Below the pieces are notes generated by a model. It was given only the letters and a program-made list of their open reading frames with translations, did no database searches and had not been told where the DNA came from. DNA of 64,000 nucleotides from the NCBI GenBank assembly GCA_035772785.1, contig JAOCPU010000011.1, positions 558,001 through 622,000 of the forward strand, given 5' to 3'. This DNA is from Phlebiopsis flavidoalba (lineage: Eukaryota; Basidiomycota; Agaricomycetes; Polyporales; Phanerochaetaceae). Positions 1-11,769 of the stretch are shown here, one piece after another. Position 1 is the first letter of the stretch, and each line of letters opens with the position of its first letter. The position numbers were made by a program, and so were the translations under genes.

Positions 1-1854
1 CTCCTGAATCTAGGTGGCGTCGCACGTATGGTATGCATGCAGATATCTGATTCTTGTTCAAACCGATTGATCAGTGTCCTAAGGCTTCGCCCATTGTGCG
101 AGTCGCCCTTGAGCCAGAGTCTCCCGCAGATATGCCAAAAGCTGATCAGTGGCTTGAAGCTCTCGCTCAGGCCGATCCATGCGTGGAAACATTCCAACAG
201 CAGACAGGCGAACACGTCATATTGACCGCTGGAGAACTGCACCTAGAGGTAGCTCACTTCACAATTCATGTTTACAACTTGAATGATTACTGATATCCTC
301 CTCAGCGGTGTCTGAAAGATTTGCGAGAGCGATTCGCAAAAATTGAGATTCACGCTTCAAAACCTATTGTACCGTTCCGAGAAACTGCGGTCAAGGGTGT
401 ACGGGCTTTCACCAAATAATACACAGTGAACGTTTGGATCCCCACATTTTATATTCGTCATGACATAGATATGGCTCCTCCCAAAACTTCTGGTGCAAAG
501 CGCGGAACTATCCGCGGCTTCTGCTGCTCACGATCTCGTCAACTTCACCATCCGAGCAGCTCCTCTTCCCAAACCGATCTTTGACTTCATCAGAGATAAT
601 CTCGTACTTCTTCGCCGTATGCAGCAAGAGGGCAACTCACGAGAAGAGACACAAATCTCGAAGTCCTCCGAACAAGGTGATAGCACCGTGCACGATGAAG
701 AGGATCATGAGGATGTCGACGAGGTTGATTTCCAGGGCGAAGTTCTCAAACGTCCGTCCGTGAGGGCTGAAGAGTTCTGGCCGACACTGGCAAGGATCTG
801 TAAAGAGGCTGGCGCTGAATGGGCAGATGCGTTCCGCAGGAAAGACTCTGGGCGTTTGTAGACCTCAACGGGCGGGCACATGCCTCCTCGTCGATTCTCG
901 TCCAGGGCAACCAACATCGTACGTTCTGTGCAGTGTCATACTCGTCGAATGTGAACTTATAGGGACCTAGACTTCGTCGGCAGTTGGCAAAAGAAGACGA
1001 TCGGGAGAAGGAACAGGACCAGACGGACCGTGAATTTGACAATCACCTCGAGGCTGGCTTCCAACTTGCCGCATTCCAGGGCCCACTATGTGCTGAACCC
1101 ATGGAGGGCCTCGCCTTCTTTGTTGAGACCTTAGAAGTCGATCGCGGGCGCCTTGAAACCGAACAAGGTGAGTTGGGTGCATTAATCAGCTCACTGAGCG
1201 GCCGATTGACGTGGTGTCCCTAGAGAATAACAGAATGGCGCAAGTCACGGGTTCGTTTATATCCTCAGTTCGAGATGCGTGCCGAAATGGGCTTCTGGAC
1301 TGGTCGCCCCGACTGATGCTGGCCATGTACGAGTGTGATATCCAGGCATCGAGTACGCACATCCCTTGTTCCCACCCACGACTGCTCACTGATTTTGTGC
1401 AGCTGACGTGCTAGGCAAGGTTTATGGCGTAGTAGCTAGGCGAAGGGGTCGTATCGTCGCAGAGGAGATGAAAGAAGGAACGACCTTCTTCACTGTACGT
1501 GCTTTGCTACCTGTGGTTGAAAGTTTCGGCTTCTCCGACGGTACGTCTGATTGTGTCTTTCCGAGATATCTTTACTTATCAATCACTTAGACATTCGCAA
1601 GCGCACGTCTGGAGCTGCTAGCCCTCAGCTCATCTTCGCAGGATACGACATGCTGGATCAGGATCCCTTTTGGGTACAGTGTCCAAAAAGAAAAACAATC
1701 ACCTACGGAAGAGGAGTTGGAGGATCTGGGAGAAAAGGCGGACCGTAGCAATGTTGCGAAGGCGTACATGGATGCCGTGCGGGAACGCAAGGGTTGTTTG
1801 TGGACAAAAAGATTCGTTGAATTCGCGGAGAAGCAGAGAACCCTCAAACGATAA
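1..1854 (+). CDS. EFL1: Elongation factor-like GTPase 1 (ribosome assembly protein RIA1), 5' end outside window
   Basis: EFL1 is the cytoplasmic eEF2-like GTPase that, with SBDS/Sdo1, releases eIF6/Tif6 from pre-60S ribosomal subunits. Seen: an EF2-type domain III segment ([14 protein letters not shown], then [17 protein letters not shown]) split by a short intron at about 249-305. Next comes an acidic EFL1-type insertion (about 640-760), then the domain IV/V stretch ([46 protein letters not shown]) and the diagnostic C-terminus [19 protein letters not shown] followed by TAA. The G domain and domain II would lie upstream of position 1. Exons are separated by introns near 920-970, 1170-1245, 1330-1405 and 1540-1590. 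Several one-base frame changes occur within exons (for example around 490, 860 and 1690). The [15 protein letters not shown] tail and the acidic insert separate EFL1 from eEF2 itself. Confidence 0.93.
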
Positions 1855-2111
1855 ACTGAATATTTTTGCACAATGAAAGGCTTATATTATTAGCATCGAA
1901 TCCTATGGGAATACACTCCAAGCGCGTTCTCAGCATCTGTTAGAAATATCGCGGTGCCAATCCTCGAGAACACAATGCAAAAAATACGACACAGTCATTG
2001 CTACATCATTAAATATAGTCATCGGTATCCACATCGGCAGATAGCTGTATGTACTCGTAGCTACCAGATGAAAATGGATCGACATTCAAAGGCAGCGACC
2101 CCTAGCTGGTT

Positions 2112-4195
2112 CTAGTGCGTTTGTGTCGTACGAAACGTCTCGAAAATGCGATTCAGGACTGAATACATATGAATCACCTGAACTATCCAGCTGCCGGGAT
2201 CTCCGTGATCCATAGAGCCATCCCGGATACACGGAGTCCGGATAAATTCTCTCCATCTTCTCTCCTCGACAGTGTTTCGTGCGAGATCTAAGCAGTTCTT
2301 AACTGTGAAATGGCACGCTAGGGTTTCCTCGGTTTTAGTATGGGGCGTCCCTGCGAGTTCCTCCATGAATTGCTCACGCACGGTGTCAACGGTCGCAATC
2401 GTACATGGCCTTCTGTAGATTCGCAGCCACTGCGTGTAGTGCGCGGATTACGAAAAAGTACCGACATACGTTTGTTTTCGGTATGCATGGAGGGTGCTCA
2501 GAAACGGTCGGGGATGTGGCGATCGCAGAAAAAGGCGGGGGCGTATGAATAACCGGGCACCAAGCAATTCACGCCTGAGAGGTACGGTTGTAGGCGACCA
2601 TCGTGCACTATGTTGAATGTGAACATGTTGAAATCAATGAGGACTTCTTCCCCTCGTATTGTTGTAAAGTATAGCCAGTAATGATCGCGGGGATCCTGAC
2701 CGCGAACAAGGCTTCGGTCCGACTTCTTGATGTATGGCCAGTTGATCCTGTGGAGTCACAACGACGGACCCGTGAACAATGCCGAAGTCTGCGATAGGAG
2801 AAGTTCTTTACTTGAGCCGAACTCGGCTGCCAGTATGACGTGAGACTCGGACCCCGACGTTGTAGTGTAGACTTCGGCCAGGATGGAGAGAGCAATCGCT
2901 GTTAGACACGGAAGGACATTGCCTTCGCGGAGAATTCTGGCCATGAGCTTGCCTCGCTACCGAAGGGACTGCCGCCTTGGGATACCACCTTCTCAAGTCG
3001 CCGCAGTTGCGGTCCCAGGAAACAGTGTCGTCCACTATGACGAGCTTCGCTTCCACACCCAGTCTTCAATTTTAATTGCGGGGGGGGTTGAGGCGAGGCC
3101 TGATACGATCGTTGTTAGTAATTGGACTCGTATTTGTCCCCCCCCTCCCTTTTTTTCTGTTCGCAAATGCGTGGGGTAAGCGCATACTATTCCCTAATCA
3201 ATACTGGCGGCTAATACGCGCTATAGGGATGCCCGTCACTGATGTACCTAATACCCTATACCCCATCATCGGGGCATAGGCTAAATGATGGTTGACAATG
3301 GTCTGATGTCACATAGGGTCATGGGTTACATTAGAGTGCCCACGCATATATGGAGTGGCTAATGCGTTTAGATGTGGGCGCAAGCGCATGGTTGAATATC
3401 ACCCATTTTTTGGATTTCAGTGGGTATTCAAATAGATAACAGTAATTTACATCATGTAGGAAGACATACTATAACTGTCTAAAAATGACATCATGTTTTG
3501 TGAAAAAGCATGTCCTCACCATCCTCAACAAGCTTTATAGAATGTCCCAAAAGGTAGAGGCAGCTCATACCAATAACAGGTAGCAATTGTTCTATCAGAA
3601 AAAGTCTCACATTAGTAACATGCTAATAGCAGTGTTTGTTTAATGAAGTATTACTCACTTGCACAGTTAGATTGGCCAGCATGTACTGTCTATAGCCAGT
3701 TCAAGCCATGGCCCATGGGTTGACATGGGTAGCCATGGGTAGCCATGGGTTTTTGGCTTTTTTACCCACACCCATACCCACCGCTACCATGACGAAAACC
3801 CACATGGGTTTTTTGGTACCCATGATATAGCCTAGCGGGGGTTGCTCGAGCTTGAAAAAACCCGCTCAGCTTGAGAATGGCCAGAAAAGGATAGTAAGTT
3901 TTTCAAGATTAATGTAATCAGTTTTGACCTTATTTCATGAGCGGCGCAGAGCGTTAACGCATCCGAAGTGCTCACCACATATTTGTTTGTGCGTTGGCCA
4001 GTCGGTCTTTTGGCATGAAAACACCAGACGGTGATGGATGATGACCGTGCGAAGGAACCCCTGAATCGTCTTGGGTCTGCCCTCAGTTAAGGCAGCCGCC
4101 GCTGCGCCACATGAGCGCTTAATCCGTGAAAAACCCCCTGACTGCGAGAGCGCTTTCGAATGGGAACAATGATCAAGGTGCGCGCTTGTTGCCAC
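2112..4195 (-). pseudogene. MYND zinc-finger protein, copy 1 (interrupted)
   Basis: This is a diverged paralogue of the gene at 6573-8046, in the same orientation. Conserved blocks match in order: CQKTDWPTHKQIC (second half of a MYND finger, about 3970-4015), KLVIVDDTVSWDRNCGDLRR (about 2990-3050), FREGNVLP-like and LTAIALSILAEVYTTTSG (about 2840-2930), and the C-terminal FMEELAGTP/ACHFTVKNCLDLARN (about 2270-2370). Two lesions are not simple indels. Roughly 700 bp of unrelated sequence sits between the MYND exon and the VIVDDT exon. In addition, about 230 bp carrying the first zinc ligands of the MYND finger, present in copy 2, is missing upstream of 4020. It may still be transcribed, but a complete MYND domain cannot be encoded. 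The family is a fungal MYND protein of unknown function. Confidence 0.65.
3137..3838. mobile_element. ~0.7 kb insertion with ACCCATGGGT-type repeats inside the MYND copy 1 gene
   Basis: Aligning the two MYND copies by eye, homology stops after ATTGGACT (about 3128) and resumes at GGTTGCTCGAGCTTG (about 3838). The material between is absent from copy 2. It is AT-richer than its surroundings, has no ORF of note, and its right end is packed with short direct and inverted repeats of CCATGGGT/ACCCATG (3705-3820). Clustered subterminal repeats of this sort are common in non-autonomous hAT-like elements, so a MITE is the favoured inference. Clean terminal inverted repeats and a target-site duplication could not be identified, so exact ends are approximate. 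Confidence 0.5.
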
Positions 4196-4713
4196 ACGGC
4201 ATTAAACATAATTCATCAAGGGCGATCTTGTATACTCGCTAACGAGGTATGACAGAGGCATTGTCCATGAAAACTAGCTACTATTAATCGAGCGAAGCTT
4301 TTTGAAGGTCTTCAAATTCGGAGGTGTAAAGTCATCAAGAGTATCCAGCTCTCCAGGATCTCCTTGAATGACCATGGGGACATCAGGAAAGGGCATTTTG
4401 CTAGATAGGACACTCACTCACTACATAGAGCGTAGGTAGGACCCGCGACTGTATATAGAGCGTGCTAGAGATCGGCACACCTCTCAGGCCCGGATAGAAA
4501 CGCCGCCTCCCTAGATAGCGCGCTATAGGCGTCCTAGGAATCTGGGCGCTAGGTAGCGCACGCGTCCTCTATCTCGTCCTCCATAGTCTCGCATAGGCAT
4601 CGTCTGCTGCCATCTCTCCCGTGCATCCCTCAAACATGTCACCTCCTAGCAGCCTTTGCCTTTCTTACTGACTTACTGCCCTTGTCTTCTACAGAGCGTG
4701 TATCGCAACCGAC
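4196..4713. other. Intergenic, no gene seen; repeat-like right half
   Basis: No coding signal was recognised. The stretch 4400-4620 is rich in short related words (TAGAGCG, GCGCTA, CATAGGC, CTAGG) that recur at 6390-6570. This suggests the two intervals flanking the 4.7-6.2 kb segment carry members of one dispersed repeat. Confidence 0.4.
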
Positions 4714-4808
4714 ATGAACCGCCGGCACCGTGACCTCACTGGTAGCACACCCCAACCTCGACGCCACTACCAGCACCGGCACTGGCTCTTCAATCGACCT
4801 CGCTCTCA

Positions 4809-5351
4809 GTGCTTACCCGAGAGGCCATCCGTGCGTATGGCAAAGGAACGACACGCGCTCGAGCGCGTATTAAGCCACCCGCGTACAGACTTCGACCGTC
4901 GGATTATGGAGCACATTACGGCTCACAAAGACCGTCGAAGCCCTTCGCAGTGCCCGCTAGTCGCTGTGCGGCACATCCAACTTGCGGGTGCATATATGAG
5001 GTTCAGTGTGTCGAGGTAACGTTCACTGTTTTGTGGCCATGCTCTGGCCAGTACACACCAATTGTTGCTGAACACCATTATTTGCAGCCACCTTTTGGAC
5101 GAATATTTGCGGACCCTGCGGAATACACCCTATACCTCACGCTTGAAGATGCTGCAACCTCAATGCGAATCCCTCCCCGCGCTGTTGTCGACGAGTACCA
5201 CGGCCTTGGGCAAGGAATTTGGGACGCCGTGGTGTGGGTCCGCGGCTATCCCGCGCTGTCCAGGCATGAGTTCTGCTTGCCTTACCGAGGACAAGCGGCA
5301 TCGGAGTTTTTGCTACTGGGTGTACTCGCCGCTCAATCGTGCATTGGGTAA
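4809..5351 (+). CDS. Unrecognised ORF, 180 codons
   Basis: An uninterrupted 180-codon frame between the two MYND copies, with an overlapping 101-codon frame beginning at 4714. No family was recognised. The peptide has several Tyr/Pro-rich stretches (PPAYRLRPSDYGAHYG) and a Cys/His-containing middle, but no complete metal-binding pattern and no clear signal peptide or membrane segment. Length alone is weak support in GC-balanced DNA, and the competing frame is nearly as long. It could be a fragment of a frameshifted gene. Confidence 0.2.
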   Translation: MLTREAIRAYGKGTTRARARIKPPAYRLRPSDYGAHYGSQRPSKPFAVPASRCAAHPTCGCIYEVQCVEVTFTVLWPCSGQYTPIVAEHHYLQPPFGRIFADPAEYTLYLTLEDAATSMRIPPRAVVDEYHGLGQGIWDAVVWVRGYPALSRHEFCLPYRGQAASEFLLLGVLAAQSCIG

Positions 5352-5839
5352 GTGCCGTGCTGCTTCTCACCAAGCATAAGCTGATCACATCCAACTATAG
5401 CCGGGTCTAACCCATGGAAATAGCCCAGTGGGCTCTAAATTGCTTCAGTAAGTCTAGACCCACTGCATTGATGTGGGTTGTATGCTGAGCCTCACTCGCT
5501 CGAACAGGCAGGCAACACTCAGGAACGTTCACGAGTGAGCACTGTCAAGCTGCCGCTCTCAAACGCCTACTCACACTTCGCCCGCGTAATCGCGACGTGA
5601 GTAGAATCATGACTATTCTAGTACAAAGGCTCACCAACACCCTAGATATTCTGTGCGCGGTGAGAGCGAGCGGCCCTAAAACGTCGCCGTGACTAGTGGC
5701 CAGCGGCTGTTGCGCACGGAGTCCAACGGCGCGGCGAGAACAACTTAGTTAATACAATACTCATCTATTTCAGTACTAGTCGCTGTTGCTACATATATCT
5801 TAAACAATCTCGACTCGATGAACACGGCCATTGAATGAA

Positions 5840-6164
5840 GACATCACGCCAAAGAGTACCAATTTCTCGAAGGGACTTACGCTCCTATATATCGAGGATA
5901 CCTCAAGTTTTTTGCGCGGCTGGGGAGAGCTACAGCACGTCGTCAGGTGGTACGGGGACTCTGCCGGATTTGCAAAAGCAGATCCTCTCGAATGCACGGT
6001 GAGTGACTTGAACCTTGGTCAATGCCACTTAACTAATTGTCGCATTGCGTTAGGGTTTGGTCGATGGCACCGGCATACATGCCCTCACAAAAGGGGGATG
6101 CAGACTACTCGGAAGCCGACTTTCGTGCAGAAGAGCGCACCGCCGCTTCAAGTTCTGCATGACG
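5840..6164 (+). CDS. 3' exons of an unrecognised gene
   Basis: Two coding-like exons are joined by a well-formed 55-nt intron (5999-6053; donor GTGAGT, branch-like CTAAT, acceptor GTTAG). Across it, one frame reads GTGTLPDLQKQILSNAR, then SMAPAYMPSQKGDADYSEAD, and ends at TGA near 6162. The upstream exon loses its frame before 5870 and no start could be placed. The family is not recognised, and the hydrophilic, Ser/Ala-rich tail gives no functional clue. Confidence 0.3.
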
Positions 6165-6320
6165 CCACATGTGCCGGCGGCTGGCTCAAATCTAACTCAC
6201 ACTATGCATTCTTATATTTAGTACTGTATCTCTGCTCTAAATAGTCAAAACAAATCGCTCTATTTACTCCTTTATGAACCATTGTGAGGCTGAGGGATCG
6301 GAATGCGCTCTCGACGACGC

Positions 6321-6382
6321 GACGCTGCATCGGATGTGCGGGCGGCGGTGTGACGCTGCATCGGATGTGCGGGCGGCGGTGT
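6321..6382. repeat. Perfect 31-bp tandem duplication (two copies)
   Basis: The unit starting GACGCTGCATCGGATGTG occupies 6321-6351 and is repeated without mismatch at 6352-6382. A third copy begins (GACG) but diverges at once. It lies in the intergenic region downstream of MYND copy 2. Confidence 0.9.
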
Positions 6383-6389
6383 GACGGCG

Positions 6390-6572
6390 CCTGTATTGCC
6401 ATAGGCGTGCTAGTCATAGTAGTCACACTAGGCTAGCGAGGTAATGTAGGCGTGCTCGTCACACTAGGCAGCATAGGCCCGCATAGGTTGGAACCTATGA
6501 TGCCTAGCGCGACCCTTATAGTGCTGTAGTAAACTAGCTAGAGGGGGGTCGTGCTAGGCGCACCTATGCACC
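6390..6572. repeat. Repeat-like intergenic sequence with a short palindrome
   Basis: The sequence is dense in CATAGG, CCTAG, GCTAGG and TAGTC words, resembling 4400-4620. It contains the near-perfect palindrome CATAGGTTGGAACCTATG at 6482-6499 (8-bp arms). No ORF was recognised. Probably the remains of a dispersed repeat. Confidence 0.4.
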
Positions 6573-8046
6573 CTATGCATACCAGACATAGCCGTCTGTA
6601 GGATTCCCGGCTCGTTCCAGATGGACGGACTTTGGGTAGATTCTCGCCACCTTTTTCTCTTCGATGAGATTTCGTGCGAGACTCGTGCAGTTGTCGACCG
6701 TGAACTGGCAAGCCAGGTTTTCCTCAGTTGCGGTCACGGGGCGCTCTGCCAGCTCCTCCATGAAGTTTCGGACGGGGTTTCTATCGTCACAATCGTGTAA
6801 TGCCATCTGCAAGTTCGCCGCCACTGTGTGGAGTGCAGGGTTTGCGAAGTACGGACGCGAAACGTTTGCGTTCCGTGTGCATGGATGGGGCTCCAGTCCG
6901 CATTGCGCGATCACGGAAGAAGGCAGGGGCATTGTCAGCTAACAAACAATCCGCTGCTGAGATATAACGGTTGTAAGGGGACCATTGTACACATGTTGAA
7001 TGTGAACATGTTGAAATCAAGGAGTATTTCTTCTCCATCGTAGTATCGTCGTGAAGTACATCCAGTATTGGTCGTTTGGGATCTTGACCCGCGGACAAAA
7101 ACTTGTGGTCTGACTTCCTGAGATAGGCCAATTGATCCTGTGGAGTCACGACGGCGGATCCTTGAACAATGCCGAAATCTGAGATAGGGGAGGTTCTGTA
7201 TTTGAGCCGAACGCGGCGCTCCTGAGACCTGGAGACCCGAATCCCGACGTCGTAGTGTAGACTTCAGCCAGGATAGAGAGAGCAATCGCTGTGAGACACA
7301 CGGAAGGACATTGCCTTCGCGGAAGAATTCCTGGCCATGAGCCTTGCTCGCTACCGAGAGGGACTCCGCCTTGGGATACCACCTTCTCAAGTCGCCGCAG
7401 TTGCGGTCCCAGGAAACAGTGTCGTCCACTATGACGAGCTTCGCTTCCCACCCGTCTTCAATTTTGATTGGAGAGGTTGACGGATTGACGTTATTCGTGA
7501 TTGGACTTTTGAGGGCGAAGTGTGGTGGTTGCTTGAGCTTTGATTTTTCGGCGAGAAACGCCAAAAAGGGGTAGAAGGTCGCAAGGTCAACGCGATCGGT
7601 TTGACCTTGAGCCATAAGTAGCGTATAGGGAGAAAATATCTGAGTTGCCTACCACAAATTTGCTTGTGCGTTGGCCAATCCTTTTTCTGGCATGTGGCCG
7701 AACAATATAATCGCTGTTAATATCGTCATGAAGAGGTCGCCGGAGTTCAGGATCATAGCCATACCTCGCCGCAAACAGAGCAAAGATGCAGCTTGCTACA
7801 TTCCCCTTTGTCCTTCGATAAGCCACAAGCGGCACATTTATCAATCGTTTTGAGAGGGAGGTGAACGCGTCTGACAACGCCATCGTGAACTTGGGTGCAT
7901 GGGGGCGCATCCAATGATGGTGTATTGGGTTTCTGAAGAGATTGGAGTGCTGAGATACTAGCAAGATAGAGATGATGAGGGTAAATACGAAGGAACTGGG
8001 ACTCGGGTCTGACCCCACTTAAGGGCCAAGGCAGCCGCTGGGCCAC
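6573..8046 (-). CDS. MYND zinc-finger protein, copy 2
   Basis: Read right to left, the gene starts with a MYND finger. The first zinc pairs are KCAACG and LCSVCGE (about 7755-7840). After a short intron (about 7699-7750) come YCSATCQKKDWP and THKQIC (about 7655-7700), completing the C-x2-C...C-x2-C...C-x3-C...H-x3-C pattern. A second intron separates this from the body: FYPFLAFLAEKSKLKQ, KLVIVDDTVSWDRNCGDLRR, SILAEVYTTTSGFG, FNMCTMVPLQPLY, then the C-terminal FMEELAERP/ACQFTVDNCTSLARN and a stop near 6573. MYND fingers bind zinc and usually mediate protein-protein contact; the rest matches a fungal family whose function I do not know. The start at about 8046 is provisional because frames break upstream of the finger. 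Confidence 0.72.
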
Positions 8047-10429
8047 AGGCTCACATCAGCGGTCGTGACAGTCCACCTGACTGTGGGAACATATGTGACA
8101 CTGCGCGTACGTGACATCAAACCACGCTCAAGAATCAGAACCTTATACCGTCTCAGTTGCCAATCGGCTCTCCTTCCTTGTCATTTGTCTCATAAGTTCT
8201 TCATGGTCTCAACGCGTACTCTTGGACTCGTTTCCAAACCTGGGGCCAACTATGAGCGCGTACTACACGATGACACTCGCAAAGAAAATGGAGCGGCTTG
8301 TTTCCTATTGTCAAGACCATGACGGGTGCAGGCACCAGGCTTCATACTCAAGGGCCCGACTGCAGTAGGACCCATATGTGCATATATTGCGTCTGAGAGG
8401 TATATACGTTTGCTCACCTACCTCTAAATGAAGTAACCAACGCGTTTTAGACTTGGGAATAATTACTTTAGTAAGGAGCTTCCGCACGGAAGGCTTCATG
8501 CCTAAACCCAAAATGTTTCAAGAGACTCTGGCCACAATAGAACTAGTCCTGATGCACTCACGATAAGGCAAGTAATCACGGCGGTGCAGAGACAGTAACC
8601 CTATGAAGCATTGGTCGCCGACTCTACGAATTCGAATTCGCAGACTTCATGACATCATGCATGCAAAGAGCCGAGGAAGTGATCGTGAATGACGGCTCGT
8701 TGAAAACGCGAATAGCACCTCCTAGTGCTGTGTCGCAACGAGTCACAATATTCATGTGGGTGTGTGGTGGATTTGGGGGTCAGTAGTCTTTGCATCGCCC
8801 GAAACGGTAGCTCAAATCAGCAATTTACAGGCAAACATTGACGAGATAGAGGTCGTCAAACGGTACAAACTATCTGAGAAAAGGACATTGAACAGGTTGA
8901 AGCTGCCATTCTTGGATCGTGCAAGACACTGAAGCGTACGATCCGTCAAGAATGGCGGGCCATCCGCTCACAAGCCGCGCAAAGCCTCTGGGACATCCGC
9001 ATCTCCCACTAAAAACTTACTGGCTTCGCACACCCAACTCCTTAATTATCGCGCCGCTGTCTCTCAACACTCCGACTCCGGTCGGCAGGCGAAAGCAACG
9101 GTTCACGCCACGGATCGACACGACCTCGCGATGAGGACGCTATGCAATCGATGAGGGACACCATTCGAAAAAGGCGCAGGCTTCTCCCGATAAGGTTCAA
9201 GACGATGTATCAAGTAAACGCATACTCCGCTTTCCATAGCTGCTCTCGCCACTCCCAGTCGTCCCCAATCCTTCCTAGAAGGCCGCGCTTTGAGGCTTCA
9301 ATCGTCCAAACTTACGACACGCCGACCTTCTACACTCCCAAGCTGAGGTTTCACAGAGCGACCATGAGAGTATACTGCCAACACTGAAAGAACCGTTGGA
9401 AGAGTTGATATGGTTGCCGAAACAGAATTATCGCATCCGATGCCGAGACAGGCAGCCTGGAAACCTCCTCCGAGATACTCGGAACCTCAGTTCCCATGAC
9501 CCCTCGACATCCGTTTCAAATCTCCCGCCCAGCACTGCGCGACGACCGTCAGACGCCAGGGCTTTCACATGCGGCGACGCCGACGTTAGAAAGGCGCAAG
9601 CTGTGAAGAGGCTCGTCCCCCTCGCAAAGCACGTCGAAGGGACATATGTCCCGAGCAAGAGGACCTTATAAGAAGAGGAGTCCGGAGAGAACGGCAGACA
9701 CCGACCTATTTCTACTATCTCAAAAGCCAACTGTTTTTATGGCATACGGTACCGCGCAAGAGGCTGATTGGGAGGATACGAGAAGTAGAGAATGCGGGAA
9801 TGTGGCGATGGAGGCTCGAGGTAGCCTGATTCACATGCTCACGCTGGTGGAGCATGATAATCGGCTCAGGCTCGTCCCCTGACAGGCAGTGTAAGCCGTT
9901 CGTACGTACATTCAGTAAGGTGTCCATCTAGTGATACATCAAGGAGGTTTAATGGTTTGTCTATACGAAGGGCTGAAGTCGGAAGTGTATCGAGACTCGA
10001 ACGGTAGATACTAGAAATTACGAAACGAACGTGAACTGTTCATATAGTGCGATACCAGGACAGCTGTCTTGAGTACCAACGTGCCGGATATTTGTCCTGA
10101 ACCACCGTGTTGACAGCCCAGGCACTTCGACAAAGGATTTGCGCTCCGATGTGTGCAATTGAAGTGTGCCCTGCCCTGGATGTTTGCTGTAATTGAGAAC
10201 TCATCGGGTAGATCGGTTTGCGACGTAGGCGGGGAAGGTGCTGTCCCCGCCCACGGGTCTGACAACGAGGTTGCTCGAACACGACGCAGGCGCAACAACA
10301 TTGTTGTTCTGAGAAAGATAATGCTAGTGCCTTCCTGCCCGTTTTCGGATCGATGAAGTCAAACCACACGAGGGAGTATTGTCCCAAGTCTAGCATGACC
10401 CCAATACCACGAATTCAACGTCGTATCCC
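8047..10429. other. No recognisable gene; scattered short ORFs
   Basis: Short open frames occur on both strands (for example + 8919-9134, + 9396-9671, - 10040-10396). None shows a known motif and none could be joined convincingly through introns. The plus strand at 8810-9700 encodes Ser/Pro- and Arg/Lys-rich peptides that would suit a disordered region of a frameshifted gene. The minus-strand peptide at 10300-10400 (QYSLVWFDFIDPKTGRKALA) looks protein-like but was not recognised. Confidence 0.3.
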
Positions 10430-11056
10430 ATGGCTTGGAACCCCCAATTCTACGCAAGCGTTAGATACAGTGGGAAACGGCCGAGAGACAGGAAACAACC
10501 TTGTCGTGATAACCTGCTGAGCCTGAAACCTCAATGGGTGCCGTCCAATACCAGGTCCACGCTGCCAATGGCATCAGGGATGGCGTTTGCCCATCCAAGC
10601 CTGGAGCAAGCTTACGAAGGACTGTCCGCCATGGATGCTTGTCTGCAGCGCAACGGAAAATGGGCGGGACGCAACTCTAGAATCAAGGTCAGTAAGAAGA
10701 CGCCACGCGTAAATTTCAGATTTGTTGACATACCGTGGTCATTCGTTGATGGGTTGGTGTCCCTACGATTCCCTTGGTCGGGGGGCATTGATAGCCACCG
10801 GCATATTGCGACATGTCTCGAGGTTCCCAGCCAGCAGCCACCTCCACCGCGAGCGTTCCTGAGCTGCCTTTACACTGTGTGTCACGACTGTTCAAGTTGT
10901 TCGTCGCAGGCACAAGCGGCGATCCAAGAGGTCGCCGTGCGGGCGTATTGTGGGACCGAAAACACCATCTGCATAATCGGCCAGAGGCCTGACATGTCGG
11001 TGCTTGCGTGGGATAAGAGGGCGCCCCACCCTTCGGGGGGGGGGGGTTTTTCTTAG
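10430..11056 (+). CDS. Unrecognised ORF, 208 codons, ending in a poly-G tract
   Basis: A single open frame with no recognised domain. A Cys-rich patch occurs late (VCHDCSSCSS) and the last codons read through a run of 12 G at 11035-11046. No signal peptide or membrane segment is evident. An antisense frame covers part of it (10716-10913). The length is unusual for this otherwise broken region, but the poly-G end is suspicious. Confidence 0.22.
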   Translation: MAWNPQFYASVRYSGKRPRDRKQPCRDNLLSLKPQWVPSNTRSTLPMASGMAFAHPSLEQAYEGLSAMDACLQRNGKWAGRNSRIKVSKKTPRVNFRFVDIPWSFVDGLVSLRFPWSGGIDSHRHIATCLEVPSQQPPPPRAFLSCLYTVCHDCSSCSSQAQAAIQEVAVRAYCGTENTICIIGQRPDMSVLAWDKRAPHPSGGGGFS

Positions 11057-11769
11057 CCGTGTAGAAGGAGTATCGTGGGCCGGAGGCAGAGATGTGTCGT
11101 AGGACACGACGTCAGATCGAAAATACCCACAGGTCGAATGTGGTATTAGTTCAGGTTATCGACCTTTTGGACCATCGATAGCCGTTCGCCGGCCGAATTA
11201 AACTGCACCGTGACTGGCCTCCTGATCGGAGGTCTGTACCGGAGAATGACATCAGCCCGCCCATATGCACCGTACGGCGGGCGGCCAAGAACGCTGTACA
11301 CTGCATAGAGAAGATGGGGGACGAGGTAGCGAGCGTGCGTCAGACATCGAGCAGAGGTGGCGCCAGGAAGGACGGTTGGGTGTAGACCTCGATACGGTGG
11401 ACAGAAAACCAGTCGTATGCGAAGCGTATATATAGCATTGCAAGAATTACAGATCCATACGCCCAGGTTCGGTGCGTGCCCATTTCGAGCCGACGTGGTT
11501 TGCATAGGTCGTAAGTATGTTGCAATGGATTATGACTCCGCCTCAGCCGCTGTGATGGGGGTGTGCGACGAATGGAACGGGACAGCGGTGGGAGAAGGCC
11601 GACGCGCTCACACGATCGGTGCGCTGGAGGTCCCACGCCGGCGCACACCTGGTCGCTGGCCTCACCTCGGTGCTGCTTCACACATAACCACCATGTCCGA
11701 CCCTCTCAGTGGAATGGTTTACTGCTACACTCGGCCTATGTTCTCTGGCTTTTGAGTTAGCTCGATCGG

